The notes: generated by a model not told the origin, from the letters alone. Positions 17,154 through 26,574 are shown, numbered from the stretch's first letter. The stretch is 64,000 nt of DNA from G963667975 sp963677395 (GCA_963677395.2 OY781965.2:4030001-4094000), one strand, 5' to 3'. Program-made: numbers and translations.

Positions 17154-18137
17154 ATGAAAAACAAAAAAATAGATTCTAAGCAATTTTGGGTAATTCTCTT
17201 CAACTCTACAATTGTCTATATATTTTCTTATCTGTTTGTTTTCTTTGTTTATCAAACTGTTACAGCCTTAATGGCGACAGAATACAATATTCGAACTTTA
17301 TTACAATTCTACAAACTTACTTTTTTAACACCCGATAATTCCTTTCGCTGGTATGCTGATTCGGCTCTAACCGTATTTGGTGCTGCACCATTAATATGTG
17401 CAATTTTAGCATTTGTCAGTATAATGCTTTACCAAAAAGCGATGCAAACAACGGGTCTTTTTAAGCTCTTTTTTTTATGGACTGCAGTTCACAGTTTTAA
17501 CAGAATATTTGGTTCATATGCAATCGGAACTATTTTCTTTCAATATGACTCAAATTTGATTGCTGACTGGATGTTTATGGGTATGGAAATCAAAATCATA
17601 TTTGTCGCAATAAGCATCATAATTCTTTATATAATAGGAAATTACACAACAAATGCCATATTATTTTCAGCTAACAATTTCTCATTGATAAACAAAGTCA
17701 ATCGTACAAATTTTATCTATACACAGCTTTTATTCCCCTGGCTAATTGGTTCATTGATAATTTTTTTATTCTTTATTCCGCATGTTCCCTTGCGCGAAAA
17801 TTTCTTAAATATAAGCCTTGGATTTATGGTTTTACCCATTATGCTTCGTTACAAAAAAATCATGACTCCCCAGCTCGAAGATGATATCCCCGACTATAAA
17901 ATTTCATGGAAATTTCTAATATACCTTCTCGTATTTCTAATCGGTTTCCGTTTGGCATTTGGCAAAGGAATTCGTTTTGGCAGCGAAACAGAAAAAGTAA
18001 CAAATCTGCTTGGGTTATTAATTTTTGTGATTATAATGATCGCGTTTTGTATTTATCAGTATATCAAGAACAAAAAACGCAGACGTCGTGAATTTGAAGA
18101 GCTTATCGAAGAATCAATGCGAGGAGTTGAGCAATAG
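17154..18137 (+). CDS. Multi-pass membrane protein of unknown function
   Basis: 327 residues from the ATG at 17154, preferred over an in-frame TTG at 17073. About eight hydrophobic segments are visible, for example near residues 15-40 (FNSTIVYIFSYLFVFFVYQT), 80-105, 115-135, 150-175, 205-225, 230-250, 270-290 and 290-315, followed by a basic cytoplasmic tail KNKKRRRREFEEL. No catalytic motif was recognised. TACATTTG at 17067-17074 and TATCTTTG at 17043-17050 are possible -7 boxes, so the gene is likely to be transcribed on its own. Confidence 0.8.
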   Translation: MKNKKIDSKQFWVILFNSTIVYIFSYLFVFFVYQTVTALMATEYNIRTLLQFYKLTFLTPDNSFRWYADSALTVFGAAPLICAILAFVSIMLYQKAMQTTGLFKLFFLWTAVHSFNRIFGSYAIGTIFFQYDSNLIADWMFMGMEIKIIFVAISIIILYIIGNYTTNAILFSANNFSLINKVNRTNFIYTQLLFPWLIGSLIIFLFFIPHVPLRENFLNISLGFMVLPIMLRYKKIMTPQLEDDIPDYKISWKFLIYLLVFLIGFRLAFGKGIRFGSETEKVTNLLGLLIFVIIMIAFCIYQYIKNKKRRRREFEELIEESMRGVEQ

Positions 18138-18256
18138 ATTATTCTCTCTCTTTGAGTTACGGTAATTTTATTTGCAAATTCTACTGATTTTTCAATCAAC
18201 TTATGAACAGGTAGTTTTATCGCTACTACAGTTTTACTCCAAAAATAAAATATCAA

Positions 18257-18345
18257 TCAGCCCGAAGTCATTCCGGGTTAATGCCGATGAATAGAAACAT
18301 CAAGACCGATTGAGTGCGTAGAAACTGGACTGTTCCATTTCCCCT
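18257..18345 (-). repeat. Dispersed repeat family Q, copy 3 (inverted)
   Basis: Read on the minus strand this holds TTTCTATTCATCGGCATTA followed by CCCGGAATG, matching 52745-52772 (TTTCTATTCGTCGGCATTA, CCCGAAATG) with one difference in the first 19 bases. The part before it (AACAGTCCAGTTT, ACTCAATCGG) also follows the order of the 52.7 kb copy. It fills most of the intergenic space between the membrane protein gene and tdk. Confidence 0.7.
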
Positions 18346-18404
18346 GTCGATATTACATTGAAAACAAAATTTAAAATCCGGAGTCTGATTCGAAAGAAAT
18401 TCTC

Positions 18405-18412
18405 TAACTTTG
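18405..18412 (+). promoter_or_regulatory. Probable -7 box of tdk
   Basis: TAACTTTG matches the Bacteroidota TAnnTTTG consensus and lies 40 bases before the tdk ATG. No clear TTTG at the -33 position. Confidence 0.45.
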
Positions 18413-18452
18413 TTTTCACGCTCATCAACAATAGTCAACTTAGATTTTAAGC

Positions 18453-19031
18453 ATGGAACATATTCTACCCGAAAACATTACAATTCCGAAAGGTTGGATT
18501 GAAGTTATATGTGGATCTATGTTTTCGGGAAAAACGGAAGAGTTGATTCGCAGACTTACCCGGGCTCGTATCGCAAAGCAAAAAGTAGAGATTTTCAAGC
18601 CGGCTATTGATGTACGGTACGATGAACAAAATGTAGTATCGCATAATGAGAATGCCATATCATCAACACCTGTTGAAACCGCTTCGCAAATTTTACTTTT
18701 TGTAAATGATGCCAAGGTCGTAGGAATTGACGAAGCTCAGTTTTTCGACGACGAATTGATCAATGTTTGTAATGAACTTGCGAGCAGAGGAATCCGGGTA
18801 ATTGTAGCAGGATTAGATATGGATTTTTTGGGCAAACCCTTTGGCCCTATTCCTCAATTACTAGCTATAGCCGAATATGTTACAAAAGTTCATGCAATTT
18901 GTATGCAGTGTGGCAATTTAGCTCACTTTTCACATCGCACCATCCACAATGAAAAGCTGGTAGTTTTAGGCGAAAAAGAAAGCTACGAACCTCTTTGCAG
19001 AACTTGTTATCTGCAAAAAACAGAAGGTTAA
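18453..19031 (+). CDS. tdk: Thymidine kinase (type II, zinc-containing)
   Basis: Salvages thymidine to dTMP. 192 residues. The P-loop GSMFSGKTEELIRRL is at residues 22-36, the Walker B-like GIDEAQFFDDEL is in the middle, and AGLDMDFLGKPFGP is the lasso-side substrate motif. Zinc ligands are seen as CMQCG and, near the C-terminus, CRTC. Alone on the plus strand between noncoding stretches. Confidence 0.96.
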   Translation: MEHILPENITIPKGWIEVICGSMFSGKTEELIRRLTRARIAKQKVEIFKPAIDVRYDEQNVVSHNENAISSTPVETASQILLFVNDAKVVGIDEAQFFDDELINVCNELASRGIRVIVAGLDMDFLGKPFGPIPQLLAIAEYVTKVHAICMQCGNLAHFSHRTIHNEKLVVLGEKESYEPLCRTCYLQKTEG

Positions 19032-19094
19032 ACAGATTAAAAATCCGGATCAAAATCGCACATTAATTTCGTGTTAAAAGCACGAGCTAACTAT

Positions 19095-19122
19095 TTTGAT
19101 TATAAAGAATTTACTACTTTTG
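19095..19122 (+). promoter_or_regulatory. Candidate promoter of nifJ
   Basis: TTTG at 19095-19098 and TACTTTTG at 19115-19122 with a 16-base spacer, shorter than the usual 19-21. The predicted mRNA leader before the ATG at 19280 would be about 150 bases. The leader region contains no obvious riboswitch. Confidence 0.5.
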
Positions 19123-19279
19123 CGGCAATTTTCAGACTATGCCAAAAATTCTTGATTTTCAAAGCTTCAAGTAAAGCATACCTGATTGAAAAACAATGCT
19201 AACTGGCATTTTTTTTTACAACTTACAATAAAAAACAAGAACGTATTCTTGATATAAAGTGTTCTAAACCTATTAAACA

Positions 19280-22200
19280 ATGGAAAAGAAGAAAAAGTTT
19301 ATCACTTGCGATGGAAATCAGGCTGCATCGCATATCGCTTACATGTTTAGCGAAGTTGCAGCAATTTACCCAATCACCCCATCGTCGAACATGGCTGAAA
19401 ATGTTGACGAATGGGCCTCTATGGGTCGCAAGAACATTTTCGGTGAAGAAGTTAAAGTGGTAGAAATGCAATCGGAAGCCGGTGCTGCAGGTACTGTACA
19501 CGGTTCGTTACAGTCAGGTGCATTAACCAGCACTTATACTGCTTCTCAGGGTTTATTATTGATGATTCCAAATATGTATAAGATTGCAGGCGAGCTTCTC
19601 CCGGGCGTATTCCACGTAAGTGCCCGTACAGTTGCTGCTCACGCTCTCTCAATTTTTGGTGATCATTCAGATATTTATGCAACCCGTCAAACTGGTTTTG
19701 CATTCATCGCAAGCAGCAGTGTTCAACAAGCTATGGATTTAGCAGGTGTTGCTCACCTTTCAGCAATCAAATCACGTGTTCCTTTCTGCCATTTCTTTGA
19801 TGGTTTCCGTACCTCACACGAAATTCAGAAAATAGAAGTTCTCCAAAACGAAGATCTCGCTCCGCTGTTAGACCAGCAAGCTCTGAAAGAATTCCGTGAT
19901 CGTGCTTTAAACCCCGAACATCCTGTAACCCGTGGTACTGCTCAAAACCCTGACATTTTCTTCCAGGCTAAAGAAGCTGTTAATCGCTACTACGATGCAG
20001 TTCCGGATATCGTAGAAAATTATATGAACGAGATTACCAAACTTACGGGTCGCGTTTACCATCCATTTACATTCCATGGTCATCCTCAGGCTGAAAACAT
20101 TGTGATTGCAATGGGTTCTGCTTGTGATATCTTAACCGAAGTTGTGGATTATCTGAACGCTCAAGGCCAAAAAGTTGGTTTTATCAATGTTCACCTCTAT
20201 CGCCCATTCTCAGCTAAATATTTCTTTAACATATTACCAGCATCTGTAAAAAGAATTACCGTTCTGGATCGTACAAAAGAACCGGGTGCTAACGGAGATC
20301 CTTTATACTTAGACGTTGTTGAACTGTTTAACAACAAACAGGTAAGACCAATGATTGTTGGTGGCCGTTACGGCTTAAGTTCAAAAGATACTACTCCCGC
20401 TCATTTCATTTCTGTATTCGAAAATATGGCAATGAATGAACCTAAAAACCAATTCACTGTAGGTATTGTTGATGACGTTACATTCCGTTCATTACCGATC
20501 CTTCCGGAAGTAAGTGTATCTCCAAAAGGAACTTACGAAGCTAAATTCTATGGTTTAGGTTCTGATGGTACTGTAGGTGCAAACAAAAACTCTATCAAAA
20601 TTATTGGTGACAATACCAACAAATATGCTCAGGCTTACTTTGCATATGATTCAAAGAAATCAGGTGGTATCACTGTTTCTCACTTACGTTTTGGTGACAA
20701 CCCAATTCGCTCGCCGTATCTGGTAAACACTCCTGACTTTGTTGCATGTCACGTTCCTTCTTATCTGGATAAATATGATATGCTCAAGGGATTGAAAAAA
20801 GGAGGTACTTTCCTTTTGAACTCAATTTGGGATGTCGAAGAAACGAAACTTCGTTTACCGGATACTATGAAAAAATATCTGGCTGAAAACGAAATCAAGT
20901 TTTACATCATGAATGCAACTGCAATTGCTGAAGAAATTGGTCTGGGTAACCGTACCAACACCATCATGCAAAGTGCATTCTTCAAGGTTTCGGAAGTTAT
21001 TCCTTACGATCTTGCTGTAGAACAAATGAAAAAAGCGATTTACAAATCTTACGGTCGTAAGGGTGAAGAAATCGTAAAAATGAACTATGCAGCCGTTGAA
21101 CGTGGTGGTGATGTAGTTAGCGTAGCTGTTCCTGTTGAATGGAAAAACATCAAACTCAACGTAAATACAAATAATACAAGTAACGCTCCTGAATTTATCC
21201 GTAACGTTGTAGATCCTATTAATGGACTAAAAGGTGATGATCTGCCAGTTAGTGCATTCTTAGGCCGCGAAGACGGAACCTGGGATAACGGTACTTCTGC
21301 TTACGAAAAACGCGGTATCGCGGTAAACGTTCCTGAATGGATTGCTGAAAATTGTATCCAGTGTAACCAATGTGCATTTGTTTGCCCTCACGCTGCTATC
21401 CGTCCATTCCTGATCAATGAAGAAGAAAAGAAAAACCTGCCTGAAGGAACTACTACACTGAAAGCTGTAGGAAAAGACCTGGCTGGTTTAGACTTCAGAA
21501 TGCAGGTAAGTGTACTTGACTGTACCGGTTGTGGTAACTGTATTGACGTATGTCCTGCAAAAACCAAAGCACTTGAATTCAAACCACTCGAAAGCCAAAT
21601 GCCAGAAAGTGATCGTTGGAATCACTTTGCTCAAAATGTTACCTACAAGACTGAATTTGCTCCACGCGAAAAAACATTCAAAAATAGCCAGTTTGCTCAA
21701 CCATTATTTGAGTTCTCAGGTGCTTGTGCCGGTTGCGGCGAAACTCCATACGTAAAACTGGTTACTCAGCTTTTTGGAGAACGTATGATCGTAGCAAATG
21801 CTACCGGTTGTTCTTCTATCTATGGCGGATCAGCTCCATCTACTCCTTATTGCAAAAACCATGAAGGACATGGTCCGGCTTGGGGAAACTCATTGTTTGA
21901 AGACAATGCTGAATATGGTTTAGGAATTGCTACCGGTGTAAATAAATTACGCGACCGTATTGAACGCCTGATGAAAGAAGCGATGGCTACCGGAATCTCA
22001 GCAGAACTTAAAGAAGCTTTCAACCTCTGGTTAGAAGGCAGAGAAAATGCTGACCTTTCTAAAAAAGCTACAGATCTGCTCCTTCCATTACTCGAAAAAG
22101 CGAACGATGCAATCTCAAAAGAAATCCTTGACCTCAAACAATATCTTGTAATGAAGTCAGTATGGATTTTTGGTGGCGACGGCTGGGCTTATGACATCGG

Positions 22201-22816
22201 TTACGGTGGCTTAGATCACGTACTGGCCTCAGGCGAAAACGTAAACGTATTGGTAATGGATACCGAAGTTTACTCAAACACCGGCGGTCAGGCTTCAAAA
22301 TCAACTCCTGTAGGAGCAGTAGCTAAATTTGCTGCTTCCGGAAAACGTATCCGTAAAAAAGACCTCGGCGCAATGGCCATGACTTATGGTTATGTTTACG
22401 TAGCTCAGGTTTCGATGGGTGCTAATCCAAGCCAATACTTCCGCGCATTGAAAGAAGCCGAAGCATATCCGGGACCATCTTTGATTATTGCTTACGCACC
22501 ATGTATCAACCACGGTTTACGTAACGGTATGGGAAAATCACAACTCGAAGCTGAATTAGCTGTTAAATGTGGTTACTGGCATTTATTCCGTTTCAACCCA
22601 ATGCTGGAAGCTGAAGGAAAGAATCCATTTACACTCGATTCAAAAGAACCAGATTGGAATGCATTCCAGGATTTCCTCAAGAGCGAAGTACGTTATACTT
22701 CCCTGATGAAAACCTTCCCTGCTGAAGCTACCGAACTTTTTAAAGCTGCTCAGGAAAATGCTCTCTGGCGCTACAAAGGTTATGTACGTCAGTCTGAAAT
22801 GGATTATACAAAATAA
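19280..22816 (+). CDS. nifJ: Pyruvate:ferredoxin (flavodoxin) oxidoreductase, single-chain
   Basis: Oxidises pyruvate to acetyl-CoA and CO2, reducing ferredoxin; the central energy step of anaerobes. The 1178-residue chain contains all four domains in order: the pyrimidine-binding domain with YPITPSSNMAE (about 31-41), the gamma domain, a ferredoxin domain with CIQCNQCAFVCPHAAI and CTGCGNCIDVCPAKT (about 690-765), and the TPP domain with CAGCGETPYVKL, the distal cluster cysteine in NATGCSSIYGG and GDGWAYDIGYGGLDHVL. Codon use looks strongly biased (highly expressed). Followed at once by a good terminator, so monocistronic. Confidence 0.98.
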   Translation: MEKKKKFITCDGNQAASHIAYMFSEVAAIYPITPSSNMAENVDEWASMGRKNIFGEEVKVVEMQSEAGAAGTVHGSLQSGALTSTYTASQGLLLMIPNMYKIAGELLPGVFHVSARTVAAHALSIFGDHSDIYATRQTGFAFIASSSVQQAMDLAGVAHLSAIKSRVPFCHFFDGFRTSHEIQKIEVLQNEDLAPLLDQQALKEFRDRALNPEHPVTRGTAQNPDIFFQAKEAVNRYYDAVPDIVENYMNEITKLTGRVYHPFTFHGHPQAENIVIAMGSACDILTEVVDYLNAQGQKVGFINVHLYRPFSAKYFFNILPASVKRITVLDRTKEPGANGDPLYLDVVELFNNKQVRPMIVGGRYGLSSKDTTPAHFISVFENMAMNEPKNQFTVGIVDDVTFRSLPILPEVSVSPKGTYEAKFYGLGSDGTVGANKNSIKIIGDNTNKYAQAYFAYDSKKSGGITVSHLRFGDNPIRSPYLVNTPDFVACHVPSYLDKYDMLKGLKKGGTFLLNSIWDVEETKLRLPDTMKKYLAENEIKFYIMNATAIAEEIGLGNRTNTIMQSAFFKVSEVIPYDLAVEQMKKAIYKSYGRKGEEIVKMNYAAVERGGDVVSVAVPVEWKNIKLNVNTNNTSNAPEFIRNVVDPINGLKGDDLPVSAFLGREDGTWDNGTSAYEKRGIAVNVPEWIAENCIQCNQCAFVCPHAAIRPFLINEEEKKNLPEGTTTLKAVGKDLAGLDFRMQVSVLDCTGCGNCIDVCPAKTKALEFKPLESQMPESDRWNHFAQNVTYKTEFAPREKTFKNSQFAQPLFEFSGACAGCGETPYVKLVTQLFGERMIVANATGCSSIYGGSAPSTPYCKNHEGHGPAWGNSLFEDNAEYGLGIATGVNKLRDRIERLMKEAMATGISAELKEAFNLWLEGRENADLSKKATDLLLPLLEKANDAISKEILDLKQYLVMKSVWIFGGDGWAYDIGYGGLDHVLASGENVNVLVMDTEVYSNTGGQASKSTPVGAVAKFAASGKRIRKKDLGAMAMTYGYVYVAQVSMGANPSQYFRALKEAEAYPGPSLIIAYAPCINHGLRNGMGKSQLEAELAVKCGYWHLFRFNPMLEAEGKNPFTLDSKEPDWNAFQDFLKSEVRYTSLMKTFPAEATELFKAAQENALWRYKGYVRQSEMDYTK

Positions 22817-22832
22817 TCATTCCTCAATCAAT

Positions 22833-22866
22833 AAAAAAAGTCATCCGAAAGGGTGGCTTTTTTTGT
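22833..22866 (+). terminator. Rho-independent terminator of nifJ
   Basis: Stem AAAAAAGTCATCC / GGGTGGCTTTTTTT around a GAAA tetraloop, with one non-paired and one wobble position, ending in a T run, 16 bases after the nifJ stop. Confidence 0.85.
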
Positions 22867-22970
22867 TGTTGCCGGGTAGAATTCAGAAGCTAGAAGTCAG
22901 AATTTCTGGTTAGTCTGATGTTATTTTTCTTTTTAAAGAAACTGAAGTAAAAGAGCAGTTGGGAGATAAA

Positions 22971-23149
22971 GAGATTCGTTATTTTTTTCATTAAGCTGTA
23001 TATAGTTTAAAAACTTTATTAGTTTTACTAACTGAAAAACAACAGATGTAAATGAATAAGAGCGGTTTGGTTAAATATATTAAAAACAATAAATTTGTTG
23101 ATGGAATTTGTATTTCAACTAAATTGTAAATAAACACAATTGCGTTTAT
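22971..23149 (+). repeat. Accessory-block repeat family R, copy 1 (upstream of the Fic gene)
   Basis: About 150 bases (22971-23120) align with 24282-24432, sharing for example TTATTT.TTTCATTAAG, TAGTTTAAA, ACTTTATTA, GGTTTGGTTAAATAT and TTGTTGAT. Each copy is followed by a hairpin at nearly the same distance; here ATAAACAC (23130-23137), an AATT loop and GCGTTTAT (23142-23149), with one mismatch. The hairpin sequence differs from that of copy 2 but the pairing is kept. Confidence 0.75.
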
Positions 23150-23211
23150 ACAACTGTTGGCGGTTATTGTAACGTGACACAGCAACAGCAACTACAAGCT
23201 ATAAATTATCA

Positions 23212-23219
23212 TACCTTTG
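23212..23219 (+). promoter_or_regulatory. Probable -7 box of the Bro-N/Fic gene
   Basis: TACCTTTG fits the TAnnTTTG consensus and lies 42 bases before the ATG at 23262, just beyond repeat copy 1. No obvious -33 TTTG at the right distance. Confidence 0.45.
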
Positions 23220-23261
23220 GACAGAAAATCTTAAAGCAACAGTATAGGTCATATTCAAATT

Positions 23262-24143
23262 ATGAGTAATACAAAAATATCCATTCGTTTTTTTGACGAC
23301 CGCGAAGTGCGAGCTGTTTGGGATGAGCAAAACGCCAAGTGGTGGTTTAGTGTATTGGATATTGTAGCTTTGCTTACCGACCAAGACGACTATACCAAAA
23401 CTCGCAACTATTGGAAATATCTTAAAGCCAAATTGAAAAAAGAAAATAGTGAGGTGGTTAGTGCCACTACCCAACTGAAACTTTTAGCAAATGACGGTAA
23501 GCGATATATGACTGATATGTTGGATTACACCGGTATTATTGCCTTAGGCAAAGAATTTCCGGGCAAAAAAGCAAACCGATTTATTGATTGGTTTACATAC
23601 AGCGATGAAAGCATAGACGGAAAAAGCAAAACAAAAGCGTATGCATTGTTTGAAAGTTCGTTTATCAACAGCATAGAAGTTGGTACAACCAAAGGTTTGC
23701 AACAAATACACGCTTATTTGTTTGGCGGATTGTATGATTTTGCGGGACAAATCAGACAAAAAAACATTTCAAAAGGTGGTTTTCAATTTGCTGTATCACG
23801 CTTTTTAGGCGACGCATTAAAGCAAATAGAAGCAATGTCCGAAACTACATTTGACGAAATCGTAAACAAGTATGTAGAAATGAACATTGCACACCCTTTT
23901 ATGGAAGGTAATGGCAGAAGTACCCGAATATGGTTGGATTTGATACTAAAAAAGCACCTCAAAAAATGCGTTGATTGGAGTAAAATAAGCAAGCGGGATT
24001 ACATGAACGCAATGATGCTAAGTCCAACCCAAAGTAGTGTTCTAAAAACACTTTTGGAAAAAGCACTTACCAACAAAATAAACGACCGCGAAATGTTTAT
24101 GAAAGGGATTGACTACTCATATTACTATGAAGAAAATGACTAA
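23262..24143 (+). CDS. Bro-N / Fic fusion protein (class III-like AMP transferase)
   Basis: 293 residues. Residues 1-112 resemble the BRO-N domain of phage antirepressors and DinD-like proteins (ISIRFFDDREVRAVWDEQ, WWFSVLDIVALLTD). Residues 125-275 form a Fic domain: the catalytic loop is HPFMEGNGR at 211-219, with all active-site residues. Fic enzymes move AMP from ATP onto target proteins. The C-terminus FMKGIDYSYYYEEND resembles the autoinhibitory helix of class III Fic proteins such as Neisseria NmFic, whose motif is [S/T]xxxE[G/N]: S286 and E290 are present but the next residue is E. No antitoxin partner gene is seen. Flanked by repeats; target unknown. Confidence 0.88.
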   Translation: MSNTKISIRFFDDREVRAVWDEQNAKWWFSVLDIVALLTDQDDYTKTRNYWKYLKAKLKKENSEVVSATTQLKLLANDGKRYMTDMLDYTGIIALGKEFPGKKANRFIDWFTYSDESIDGKSKTKAYALFESSFINSIEVGTTKGLQQIHAYLFGGLYDFAGQIRQKNISKGGFQFAVSRFLGDALKQIEAMSETTFDEIVNKYVEMNIAHPFMEGNGRSTRIWLDLILKKHLKKCVDWSKISKRDYMNAMMLSPTQSSVLKTLLEKALTNKINDREMFMKGIDYSYYYEEND

Positions 24144-24178
24144 TGAAAAAATGAAAAGCGAACCGCCAATAAGTATGG

Positions 24179-24250
24179 AATATGAGCGGTGTGCAGCCCC
24201 CGGCGATTATTTTAGGTTGAACCATCAATCCTAACAATCTCCTCAATCCT
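24179..24250 (+). repeat. Accessory-block repeat family S, copy 1 (downstream of the Fic gene)
   Basis: 72 bases beginning AATATGAGCGGTGT and containing CCCGGCGATTATT, AGGTTGAACCATCAATCC and AACAATCTCCTCAATC; nearly identical to 26937-27008. It starts 35 bases after the Fic stop codon. A CCGCC just upstream can pair with the internal GGCG. No coding capacity. Confidence 0.8.
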
Positions 24251-24281
24251 GGAAGCGATGTAAAGAGTGGTGAGGAGGTAA

Positions 24282-24464
24282 GAGAATTTGTTATTTCTTT
24301 CATTAAGTTGCATGTAGTTTAAAACTTTATTATTTTTACTCATTGAAAAATAGCAGATGCAAATTAATCAAAGGTGGTTTGGTTAAATATGCTAAAAATA
24401 ATCAATTCGTTGATGTAATTTGCATTTCAACGAATGCTGATATATCCACAACTTTGTGGATATA
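24282..24464 (+). repeat. Accessory-block repeat family R, copy 2, with terminal hairpins
   Basis: Matches copy 1 at 22971-23120. Within it ATGCAAATTA (24357-24366) pairs perfectly with TAATTTGCAT, and at the end TATATCCACA (24441-24450), a four-base loop and TGTGGATATA (24455-24464) make a perfect 10-bp hairpin. The next bases GGTGTTATGCGTCATGC lead to the SGNH/PKD gene. Together with copy 1 it brackets the Fic gene. Confidence 0.75.
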
Positions 24465-24533
24465 CAGGTGTTATGCGTCATGCTTGGGCGACATCGGAAC
24501 TTCAAACTGACTGAAAAAAATAAACAGTAAAAA

Positions 24534-26378
24534 ATGAAATACAAAACAAATACAACCTTGTCATTTACTGCAACAGTTTTTACTTTTGTTTTTTACAGAT
24601 TGCGAAAACATTTAACCATCAATAAAATAAATCATTTTCTAATCGTATTGTTTTCATCAATCTTTTGTATTTCAGGATATGAATTAAAAGCTCAACTCAG
24701 TTATAAAGTTCTGTTCCTTGGAAACAGTTATACTGGGGTTAATAATTTACCACAAATTGTGCATGACGTTGCCTTGTCAGCAGGAGATACTTTAATTTTT
24801 GATAGTTATACTCCCGGTGGATATCAATTAATAGATCATAGTACAGATGCTATCAGTCAAAATAAAATAATGACTGGTGATTGGGATTATGTAGTTATTC
24901 AGGGACAAAGCCAGGAGCCTATTACGTTATACAATCAATTTAACAGTGGTGGTGGTGCTTTATATAACCTGATAAAACAATATAATCCATGTGCAGTAAC
25001 AATGCCCTATATGACCTGGGGAAGAAAAAACGGAGATGCATCAAATTGTGTTTCCTTCCCTGTAATGTGTACTTATCAGGGTATGGACACTACGATAAGG
25101 AACCGTTATCTAAACCTCACAACTGTTATTAATGGAGAAGTATCTCCTGTTTCAGTTGTGTGGAATTACCTGCGACAAAATTATCCGGGCATTGAATTGT
25201 ACCAGGCAGACGAAAGTCACCCATCTTTAGAAGGTTCTTATGCTGCTGCCTGTTGCTTTTATGCAAGCCTTTTTAAAAAAGATCCTACATTGATTACTTA
25301 TAATTTTGGATTAAATGCAAGCGATGCGTCCATTATAAAAAATGCGGTCAAAACAAAAGTATTCAACAGTTTACAATTGTGGGATTTTAAGAGACTACCA
25401 ATATCTAATTTTAACTATCAGATAGGTTCTGGTATTAATGAAGTAATTTTTAGTCCAATAAACCAAAGTGTCCGACAAACATATTTTTGGGATTTTGGAG
25501 ATGGCGATACATCTTCCGCACCAAATCCAACACATTCTTATTTAACTGACGGAATATACACGGTTTCATTAACCACAACAAATTGCGACTTGCAAGGGCT
25601 GCACACCAGCTTTACTGATTCAGTTATTCAATTTTGTAATCATACGCCAACCATTTATACATCTCATCCATGGTTGTGCAATTATGATACACTTTGGACA
25701 CAAACAGCAGATTCCTATCAATGGTTTGCTTATGGAGTTCCTTTACCTGAAACCAATCAATACTTACCGGATTATGCTCACTATGGTATTTCCGAATTTT
25801 CCGTTATGTCTACTTTGAATGGTTGTTCTGAATTATCAGAAGTATTTGCAGAAAATGCTGTATGGTCCGGTTATTACTTTGATGCAATTGGTGATCCTTG
25901 CGCTGGAGATACTGTACCATTTGCCGTATTACATATTAATGGTTTCTTATCCGGTTCAGAAAATATTCTATGGTTTAAAAATGATACGCTTTTACCATTT
26001 ATGACTAATGAAGACACTTTATTTATAACTTCATCAGGAAAATACGGATGTAAAGTCATTAACCCCAATTCTGATTGTCCTTTTGACACTACTTCTTACG
26101 TTCTTGAATATGATTGTGGAATAGTTGGTATTGAAGAAATAAATCAAGAATTATTCTGGACTTTATTTCCCAATCCCGCATCAGAAACTATTACTATTAA
26201 ATTTACGAAATACTCTGTACGGGATGAGATTCAAATTTACAACCCTATCGGACGTTTAACAAAAGTTTTAGATGCTTCATGTACGACAACCCTTTGTATT
26301 GCAGATTTACCAAATGGACTTTACTTTATTAGACTGAAAAACAGCAAACAGCATCCGTTAAAATTTATTAAACAGTAG
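24534..26378 (+). CDS. T9SS-exported SGNH-hydrolase-like protein with PKD domain
   Basis: 614 residues. The signal peptide is preceded by a long extra N-terminus; the hydrophobic part is about 34-50 and cleavage likely follows AQ, so a later start is possible. Residues about 55-280 look like an SGNH/GDSL hydrolase: LGNSYTG (block I serine) and DESHPSLEGSY (block V Asp and His). A PKD domain follows (FWDFGDGDTSSAPNPTHSY, about 315-360), then an Ig-like cysteine-bearing region and a type A T9SS sorting domain (LFPNPASETITIKF to the end). Likely a secreted or surface esterase; substrate unknown. It lies inside the repeat-rich accessory block. Confidence 0.82.
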   Translation: MKYKTNTTLSFTATVFTFVFYRLRKHLTINKINHFLIVLFSSIFCISGYELKAQLSYKVLFLGNSYTGVNNLPQIVHDVALSAGDTLIFDSYTPGGYQLIDHSTDAISQNKIMTGDWDYVVIQGQSQEPITLYNQFNSGGGALYNLIKQYNPCAVTMPYMTWGRKNGDASNCVSFPVMCTYQGMDTTIRNRYLNLTTVINGEVSPVSVVWNYLRQNYPGIELYQADESHPSLEGSYAAACCFYASLFKKDPTLITYNFGLNASDASIIKNAVKTKVFNSLQLWDFKRLPISNFNYQIGSGINEVIFSPINQSVRQTYFWDFGDGDTSSAPNPTHSYLTDGIYTVSLTTTNCDLQGLHTSFTDSVIQFCNHTPTIYTSHPWLCNYDTLWTQTADSYQWFAYGVPLPETNQYLPDYAHYGISEFSVMSTLNGCSELSEVFAENAVWSGYYFDAIGDPCAGDTVPFAVLHINGFLSGSENILWFKNDTLLPFMTNEDTLFITSSGKYGCKVINPNSDCPFDTTSYVLEYDCGIVGIEEINQELFWTLFPNPASETITIKFTKYSVRDEIQIYNPIGRLTKVLDASCTTTLCIADLPNGLYFIRLKNSKQHPLKFIKQ

Positions 26379-26416
26379 AGAGGAACTTGTGATATGGGGA
26401 ATAATCAAGTAGCACG

Positions 26417-26555
26417 AACGCATAACAGCACCTACAAGAAATTGGCGTTTCAGTGGTTAAATGAAGCTTTTTGCTTCGTATCAAGTTTGGTGGTGGCAGA
26501 CAGTTTTGTGCTCCGTAATCAGCAACAAAACATACCGCTAAACCGTTAGCAACAA
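26417..26555. other. Structured noncoding segment between cassette-like genes
   Basis: Runs from AACGCATAACAGCACC to CCGTTAGCAACAAG with no open frame. Contains the perfect hairpins GAAGC-TTTTT-GCTTC (26463-26477) and GCTAA-ACCG-TTAGC (26537-26550). The left border words (CATAACAGCACCTACAAG) resemble ACAGCAACTACAAG at 23184-23197 and are roughly the complement of GGTGTTATGCG at 24468. I believe similar bounded segments recur in Bacteroidota genomes, but cannot confirm it here. Confidence 0.55.
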
Positions 26556-26574
26556 GGCGAAGAAAAGACAGACA

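Noticed and set aside
22971..26555. True integron attC sites
   Set aside because: The GTTRRRY and RYYYAAC core sites are not found and no integrase is present; only a general similarity of folding.
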